From Xanthostigma xanthostigma (Eukaryota; Arthropoda; Insecta; Raphidioptera; Raphidiidae), in the NCBI GenBank assembly GCA_963575645.1, contig OY754467.1, positions 32,423,108-32,487,107 of the forward strand: a stretch of 64,000 nucleotides of DNA, read 5' to 3'. Position 1 is the stretch's first letter. Every line of letters begins with the position of its first letter. This document shows, piece by piece, positions 57,901 through 64,000 of the stretch. The notes beneath the pieces were generated by a model. The model saw only the letters and a program-made list of their open reading frames with translations, did not search any database and had not been told where the DNA came from. A program made the translations under genes and the position numbers.

Positions 57901-60900
57901 TTTTTAGTGTTAATCTAACACTAAAAATCGGTGAACATACATAAAAAACATTATGCGTGCCTTTGAAATTTGAGAGTTTCCCTCGATTTCTCCAGATTCC
58001 ACCATCAGATCCTGACTTGGTTCCGATGGGACCACCTCTGAGGTGCACTCTTTCGAATAAAAAAAAAATTTTTAAATCGGTCCATAATTGACGGAGAAAT
58101 TGGTGAACATACATAAAAAAAAAATATATACAGACGAACATAGAACCTCCTCCTTTTTGTTGAAGTCGGTTAAAAAATGGTTAAAGTTTTGCGAAAACAG
58201 TTCGCCAATTACGTCGTTTTCGGTCTTAATTATGCGCCAAATGAATCGACAGTGAGGCGTTTAATTACAAAATTTGAGACCAAATTTACGCTGATGGATC
58301 AGATCATTGTTCGTCGTCATCCTTGTCGGTGACTCGATAATATAGCCTCAGTAAGGAAATCTGTAATTCTTTGAAAATGCGGCTGGCAATGCGCTAACTG
58401 TTAATGGTGTGCGGTATCGCAAAATGTTAACGGAGTTTTTGTAGCCCGAATTGGATGTAATTGATGTGGAGGACATGTTTTTCCACCAAGACGGAACGAC
58501 CTGCCTCAAAGCACGTGAAACAATGGTGTTAGTGTTACTGCAGACCATGTTTCATTTCTCGATTTGGCAATCAACATTGGCCACCAAGATCGTGCGATCT
58601 AACGCCGATGGACTTTTTTCTTTGGGGCTATGTGAAGGAAAAGGTGTATGCGAATAAGCCTGAAACAGTTGAACACCTTAAAGAGTAAATACGGCGCGTT
58701 ATTGGTGAAATACAGCCACAGTTATGCGAAAATTTTATTCAAAATTTCATCAAAAGAATAACCCTGTGCCAGAGGTTTCGTGGTGGCCATTTGCCTGAAG
58801 TTGTATTTCACGTTTAATCGGAACTATTTTTCTTTATGTTGAAATAAAAATGTTTGCTTAATTTAAAAAAATTAATGTGTTTTTCATTAAATTTAAATCC
58901 GGCGCTCTTGTTGGGACAGCCTTTATAAGAAAAAACTTAATGACACTATCAAGAATCATTTTTATTATATTATTATTCTTTTAATTGAAAACTGATTGTA
59001 AACTAAAAATATGTAATTTTAAAGCTAGATTAAATTTCTTTTGTCTTAATTAACAACCACACACTCTAAGAGACTAAATGCCAATATAGGCGTATTCTTT
59101 TATTCACCGGTGAATTCCACCATCGATGGAACTGGTTAGTCAAAAATATTGAAATACATAAGGTCTGTTCCAAGCAGTCAGAGAACGGTAACAGAACCGT
59201 CACCATCTTTCGCAGTAGCTAAAACGAAACTGTTTATATCGATTTTTTAACTATTGCGCAAAACAGTATTGCGCAGTAGCAAAACTGTGACGGTTCTGTT
59301 ACCGTTCTAAGACAATTTGGAACAGACCTATATACGAACATAATTTCTGAATATAACCTAAACTGTCAATTTTAGAAGGTGAAGTAAACGACTTTTAATT
59401 GTTTTTAATCTATAAACAAAATCCAGCAGCAACAGCAGAAAAGTTTAGTGTCACCATTTCTATTGAGAACTGTACTTACTTATTTTTGCGCCAACATTAC
59501 TGGTCATACGTTTCTTTTCTTTCTCCTTAGCTTCAGCTTCCGATTGACTTAAAGCCAATGCCAACTGTAATTCTTCTTCTTCACGTAGCTCTTCTTCGGT
59601 CTTTCGCGGCGGAGTCTTAAAAATAATATAAAACAAAAGTCAAACAAGTCTAGATATAAAACAAGTCTGTAAATTTTCAATTAGTACACACATTCTGACT
59701 ATTATTCAAATTAGTTCTACTTCGACTATTCTGATTACCCCCCGTTGACATTTCTCTGACGCATGACAATTTAGATATTTTATAACCACGATGGTGTGAA
59801 CATGACAAGTTCATTGATTTTGACTGACACAATACACAAACTTTTGTTTCCTATCATAGCAAACTTGCAAAATTGTGATTTTGGTATAGTTTATTTTTAA
59901 CCGGTTCTTGAAATCATCTAGAACTAATGGTCTAAGATACCGATTAGGTTCGATCTTCACCCATCGAGTTTTCTAATGAAATTTGGAATTTGATAACATA
60001 ATGTATTAATAAAGAAAAATTTATTTGGTTGCCATTCAATTTCTTGGCACAGCTATTTTTAATAAAAAAATAAGTTGTTAATTTTATTGTATTTATTTAG
60101 TATTAAATATTATGATATTTGTTATTCACTGCCATGGTTACCTACATATAATATGTTCCACGTGTTCACAATAAAATTATCTAAATTTTCATATATTATG
60201 ACAATTTATATAGGAAACCCTATAGCTGCAAAATACTAATTCGAAGGTGCCTGTCTACCTGTTTTTATGCCAGGAATCAAAATGTCGACCAAACTTTGAC
60301 ATTTTATATACATATTTTACTTTCGATTCGTAATAAATTTATCTGAAAACTCGATAACTACATTTCAGAAATAAAATTAACAACTTTAATTTTTTATTAG
60401 AAATAGCTGTGCCAAGAAATTGAATGGCAATCAAATCAATTGTTCAAATCTTTTTTTAACGTCTGATTAGAGCTCTTCAATAAATAAAATATTATCAACC
60501 AATTTTTCAGACAAATTGGTCGATAATTTTATTTATCAAATCAATTGTTCTTTATTAATACATTAAATTTTCAAATTTCATTAGAAAACTCGATGGGTGA
60601 AGATTGAGCCTAATCAGGATTTTGCACTATAAGGGCTAATATGTACGATCTACCAATAGATGAATAATCGAAATTTCATCTTTAATCATTAAGCCCTCAT
60701 GCAATTGGCATGTCAACTTTTATAAGCAATTTTAATTCGACTCATTGTGAAAATAATTTTAAGGAAATTACTTTAGTTGAATTACATTTAATTTTAATTT
60801 TCAGGTGGTTTCACAAAAGTGTAGGTACTGTGTAAGTTTTCATTACCTGATTTTGTTGCGCTAAAGAACTGTTCACATATTCAGGTGGTAAATCGTCATT

Positions 60901-63253
60901 AGATTTAGTAGCAGTAGATGGAGCAGTGGTCACAGCTGTTGCAGGACGATTTAATTGTTCAAAGCAAGCGTCACACACTCTTACCTGTAATAAAATACAC
61001 TGTTAAAACCACTGAACTCCAGCCATAACTAAAATGCAATTAATTAAAATCAGATTGGTAACAATCACAATCTGCATACGGGGCTCGCGGACCTGCGCAG
61101 AACACACAAGGAATATGAGGTTAGGCTAGGTTTCCTTTGTTGTCTCTACTAAAATTTCGACAGTTAACATAACGGAAACAACAACTTCCAATTGTAGCTG
61201 GCAATGACGAGGGAAACATTTACACTGCAACAGCGCGCAGGTTCAACAGCCCAGGATCATGTCAATATTAACCGTATTGAATTGTTCAAACGTGAGTTTT
61301 TCTGACTCAGTTATGAATGGAGTTCAGTGGTTAAAACACTCTCATTAAAAGTTAACTATTTTTCTCGTCACCTAATATTATCAGTAGATTAAATTTACCA
61401 TACACAAATACTTGACTAATTTCGAAAAAATTATAAAATTCTTATCTTATCTTATCTTATAAAACACCTTTTAATACTGACCTCTTTCTCGATGCCAAAC
61501 TTCGGTATGGGGGCAGTATGTTGTGAACACTGACTGCAAAAAACTTTACCACAAGCACGACAATGATGTTTACGTTGCACCAAACCGAACGCAACGCGAC
61601 AACGATCGCAAACATCACCGTCGCTCCAATCTGGGGCACTATCTGCACTAAACATGGCGTCTGCTTCTTTTAAAACCGGAAACTGAAATCCTTCAGCTTT
61701 CATAATATTTACGACGTCCTAGAATTAAAACAAAATATCTATATTCAAATAATTTGTCACAGATGATTTGCGTGACTAACTGACATAGATAAAATCTAAT
61801 TTTTATATCTTTGAAATTACATTAGATTAATTTATGAATCATACTTGTTGAAAATCTCGACTCATTATCATAAACCAATGAATTATTATTTACAAAAACG
61901 CATAGTCTGTTTAGCGAAATAACTACAATATATGAATTGAACACAATTGGATTACAATTATAAAAATCAATAGTTCATTAAATATAATGACGAAAGTTTA
62001 CAATTATTACTTATGTACCTATTCAATGTGTAATAAATCTAAATTTTAATGTAATTAATAATACAAACGTTATTAGATATTTATATTTTGAAAATATCCT
62101 GTAAAACAAGAAACAAAAACGGGTCTTTTCCTTACACTGAATATTATTTCTATTAGTCATGTTAAATAAAAATATTGTGTCATGCTTATTTAACCTACAA
62201 AACAATCATATCCAACAAGGAAAAAACAATTAATTTTCCTATGATCTATAAAAAAATGAATTTAGATATTTGTTTTCAGCAATCATAATCGCTACCTTAA
62301 AAAGTTGATTAAACTATAAACTACTGCCCTCTTATTTTGGTTTACTAGATTACAATTTTCTTAGTGAGCACTGCGATACTTATTTTGAGGTTAGATTTCA
62401 TTTATTTAACTTTCCTGTTCAAATCTCAAGAAGCAGTATTTTACTACCTAATATTTTATATTCACTTCACATGTCACAAATAGATATATTACAGACGCTC
62501 GACAGCTGAAGCCGGCAGCGTCTGCTGAATGACAATAGGCTCATTTTTTACATTCATTTCGAGTATTTACTTGTCAAATCAAAACTAACTATGAAATTTG
62601 ACGAGAAAACGGGTCAAATAATTTGCTATTATTTAAAAAATTAACATATTATTATGATAAGATGGCATTCTGAACAAAAAAATTTCAAACCTGAACGGCA
62701 CGATACTTCGGTTCGTTACGAAATGCAAATGCCCAAGCCTGAATCAGTTCCAATACCTTTTGGCGTACACTTTCATGGGTCGTAGTCTTCACTAAATCGT
62801 GGAACATTTCGCAAGTAACTTTGTTAGCTACTTCATCATGAATACCAGAACCTACAAATTTATTTTTATGTAGGTCTCAAAAAAAAAAAATAAATTTAAA
62901 GTTCAGAATTTAAATTTAATTAAGCTTTTCAGCTTCTTCAGAACAAGAGCCGAAAGTCATCTTGGTTTTAAGTCCAAAGTGTGATACAAAGATGACGATA
63001 GTTCCATTTTTTATCAAAAAAATGCATCTTTGATCTTTACTTTGGTTATTCAAGCATTTAACCAGTTGCAACATTAAAAATTAATGAATGGCACACCTGA
63101 AAATATTTTGCTGCAGTGATCTAGGTATAAAAATTCGACAAATGCTTACCACAATTTTTAACTATGCTTTCTAAGACTTGCAAGGCAAACATAGCACCAT
63201 GCGGGTTTTGGGCGTAAAGTTTCTTTTTAATTGCAGCCATAACATATTTTGGT
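48943..63253 (-). CDS. Hrs: Hrs / HGS, ESCRT-0 subunit, nine exons (5' exon outside the window)
   Basis: Exons: 63253-63150, 62851-62691, 61718-61482, 60984-60847, 59615-59480, 57428-57163, 53274-53107, 50510-50313, 49650-48943; all in frame, about 704 aa. Order: most of the VHS domain (KNPHGAMFALQ-type helix to FRNEPKYRAVQ); a FYVE zinc finger with PDW, RKHHCR and RVC motifs, split by an intron after GIEKE; a ubiquitin-interacting motif (EEEELQLALALSQSEAE); a helical core (ARYLNRSYWEQR ... VEIFVNRMKINSSRGRS); a coiled coil (exons 8-9); a Pro/Gln/Gly-rich tail; and a C-terminal LISFD clathrin box. Hrs binds PI3P and ubiquitinated cargo on early endosomes and recruits ESCRT-I and clathrin. The first exon (about 45 residues) is not found before 64000. 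Introns are full of transposons. Confidence 0.96.
51701..51729. repeat. Perfect 13-bp hairpin with 3-base loop
   Basis: gcacataccgcta, aac, tagcggtatgtgc in the intron before Hrs exon 8. No T-tract or flanking coding unit explains it. Confidence 0.6.
51938..51964. repeat. Simple repeat (gtac/gtat)
   Basis: Alternating tgtacgta units over about 27 bp in an Hrs intron; self-complementary microsatellite-like sequence. Confidence 0.6.
52209..52283 (+). ncRNA. tRNA-derived sequence (SINE head or pseudogene)
   Basis: gccgtggcgcaatggttatg carries a good A box and gggttcgattcc an intact B box, 50 bases apart. The anticodon stem TTGG/CCAA leaves only a four-base loop, so this is not a normal tRNA. 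A long T-rich stretch follows immediately. A tRNA-derived SINE head with Pol III promoter is the likeliest reading. Confidence 0.45.
53378..56407. mobile_element. Candidate DNA transposon of about 3 kb with imperfect ends
   Basis: The left end cccaaccagcaaagttattt is partly mirrored at the right by aattgttagttggg, extended by at/at. Subterminal ttttataaaa-type motifs are numerous at both sides. Near 54022 a short frame, MSNIGHWKKIKKSCAFRRR, breaks after 22 codons and is followed by an overlapping 79-codon frame. It looks like a decayed transposon protein start. The superfamily could not be named. It fills most of the intron between Hrs exons 6 and 7 (53275-57162). Confidence 0.4.
56472..56776. 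mobile_element. hAT MITE with internal tandem units
   Basis: Ends taggggcgggc and tttgcccaggcctg. The duplication is atccagag / atctagag (56464-56471, 56777-56784; 7 of 8). Three units of about 55 bp (cctcacat(c/t)ctatttccgc ... agcaaaaaaaaa) lie inside; the same family occurs inverted at 14735-14855. Short ORFs across the A-runs are not credited. Confidence 0.8.
57558..58924 (+). mobile_element. Mariner-like transposon, broken, with another repeat inserted
   Basis: Inverted ends ggtgtcccaacaagagcgcc (57561) and ggcgctcttgttgggacagc (to 58920) have TA nearby. Transposase remnants on the plus strand start at an ATG near 57640 (MEKYSNE then stop). They resume after a foreign insertion with YAPNESTVRRLITKFETKF, FFHQDGTTCLKARETM, and in another frame YVKEKVYANKPETVEHLKE and EIQPQLCENF ... 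GGHLPEVVFHV. These match a mariner transposase order, but frameshifts and stops break the gene. The insertion (57692-58171) interrupts the N-terminal helix-turn-helix region. Dead copy in an Hrs intron. Confidence 0.85.
57692..58171. repeat. Interspersed repeat with gaagtcggtt end (copy B, complete)
   Basis: The left 200 bp form one large hairpin: arms of about 84 bp, from ataaaatatttttaac to gagtcggtgt and back, around a loop of about 35 bp. The right end is gaagtcggtt at 58162-58171; aaccgacttc is at 57718-57727. It is nearly identical to 1-420. It sits inside the mariner remnant, so it inserted later. Confidence 0.8.
59162..59328. repeat. MITE, copy 2 of the 6131-6292 family
   Basis: The left end ggtctgttccaagcag and the inverted right end ttggaacagacc enclose the same cggtaacagaaccgtcac core as copy 1. 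The right arm is more diverged (aagacaattt). TA-rich flanks. In an Hrs intron. Confidence 0.7.
59938..60630. repeat. Fold-back element interrupted by a short insertion
   Basis: The left arm (about 59950-60100, with ttcacccatcgagttttcta and gccattcaatttcttggcac) is mirrored by the right arm (about 60376-60625). The right arm is split by an 89-bp insertion at 60446-60534. The outer ends are diverged and no duplication could be fixed. Confidence 0.65.
60446..60534 (+). mobile_element. Short retroposon-like insertion with 16-bp duplication
   Basis: The direct repeat atcaaatcaattgttc occurs at 60430-60445 and 60535-60550. The mirrored left arm of the host fold-back shows the uninterrupted target, which confirms insertion here. 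The 89 bp contain ttaacgtctgattagagctc and an internal inversion around caaccaatttttcagacaaattggtcg. Related to the ends of 37189-37447 and to 20683-20761. Confidence 0.75.
61010..61329. mobile_element. hAT MITE (CACTGAACTCC ends)
   Basis: Ends cactgaactccagccataac and gttatgaatggagttcagtg. Perfect 8-bp duplication gttaaaac at 61002-61009 and 61330-61337. 320 bp, noncoding, between Hrs exons 3 and 4, starting about 25 bp upstream of the exon 4 acceptor in the direction of transcription. Confidence 0.85.
61441..61460. repeat. CTTAT microsatellite
   Basis: Four tandem cttat units about 20 bp past the Hrs exon 3 donor. Confidence 0.7.
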
Positions 63254-63455
63254 CTAAAAATTGATTTTTATTACTATTCAAACTTCCTGTTCGTATTTAT
63301 AACAGCTAGGAAATCACATTTCTGATTAACAATAAGTGAACTTATACTATCGGCATAGACCAGCAGTCATACACAGAATATTTGCATACAAAATACAAAT
63401 GTCTGTACTGTCGCAAGCCGCTTAGCATAAATAGGTACTTCCAAAGCAAGCTCAA

Positions 63456-63939
63456 TAATAGTATATTGTGCGACTAGTGAGAGAAGGAGAAGATTCCATG
63501 AGCGTGAAATTTGCCGCTCAAGCATAGCGAGTGCGGTCTCCTTCGATCAATTGTCGCACATAATATTTTATTCAACTAGCACGAGTAATATGTAATCGGG
63601 GCCCTGATAAAAGAGGGAAAAATAATAAATCACTTCATTGATTGACGTACCCACCGCCCTTGATGCACACAAGATGGCCCTGACTTTCACTGATTTGCGA
63701 TGCTGTTTTCATATATACAATACCGCCTACCACGTTCCTATTGGTCCAGAAGCTGTGCAGTTTTTTTTCATTATTTAACGGCTTGGGATTGTTACTGTGT
63801 TCCTATTGGTCCAGAAAATTCATTATCTCACAGTACGGCTCATTATTAGCACTCTACGCGTCAATATGAAGTAATTTATTATTTCTCCTGAGTTTAGCAG
63901 GGCCCCGAAATTACATATTACTCACGCGTGTTGAATAAA
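63456..63939. repeat. Interspersed repeat, copy 2 of the pair with 40841-41347
   Basis: Aligns with copy 1 from taatagtatattgtgcgac to gtgttgaataaa. A deletion of about 25-30 bases follows gcgagtgcggt, and there are scattered substitutions. It lies in the Hrs 5' intron or upstream region. Confidence 0.75.
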
Positions 63940-64000
63940 CAATATTATTTATTAGATCGGCGATGATGCAATATTATAGAAAAAATGATCTGATTCTTTC

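Noticed and set aside
1-64000. CRISPR arrays, operons, ribosome-binding sites, prophage
   Set aside because: Introns and eukaryotic genes show nuclear DNA; no regularly spaced direct repeats were seen.

Overview
This window looks like nuclear DNA of an insect. It is AT-rich, its genes are split by GT-AG introns, and its proteins are clearly animal: CLEC16A/Ema, Dnmt2, a small Maf, Hrs and a flagellar LRR protein. The noncoding DNA is dense in class II transposons, MITEs and fold-back elements. The order is not resolved from sequence alone. The repeat with gaagtcggtt ends, the RTE-like tail and frequent 'taggtacctac' strings recall Lepidoptera or Hemiptera, but that is an impression from memory.

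Layout. 1-5.4 kb: the last two exons of a claudin/PMP22-like four-pass membrane protein (+ strand; 5' exons not seen), among fold-back repeats. 5.4-19.4 kb: no host gene seen; a stack of nested transposons at 12.5-15.0 kb includes a MULE-like element with perfect 110-bp inverted repeats and a tRNA-Lys-like sequence carrying an Asn-type GTT anticodon. 19.4-33.2 kb (-): a complete 12-exon CLEC16A/ema gene, about 1083 aa. Its intron 6 holds a complete 3-exon gene on the same strand, probably DRC5/TCTE1. 33.9-35.6 kb (+): complete 3-exon Dnmt2 (TRDMT1, 352 aa), divergent from CLEC16A across about 0.7 kb. 35.6-47.1 kb: transposons only. 47.1-47.6 kb (-): small Maf bZIP factor, head to head with a 3-exon DUF4485-like gene (+, 47.96-48.5 kb). 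48.9-63.3 kb (-): Hrs/HGS, nine exons from the VHS domain to the C-terminal clathrin box; its first exon lies beyond the window.

CLEC16A and Hrs both act in endosome maturation and sorting, but nothing in the sequence shows that their linkage is functional.

The most unusual noncoding signal is a set of short insertions with long target-site duplications (10-16 bp). Three of them (16.5, 37.2 and 43.3 kb) are palindromes whose arms carry a hairpin followed by GAAACGT, in two cases preceded by a CTGA(A/G)GA box. This resembles the hammerhead-like repeats of Penelope-like elements. Two smaller insertions (20.7 and 60.4 kb) carry the same terminal sequence as the 37-kb copy. Many hAT MITEs keep readable 8-bp duplications, which allows precise boundaries.
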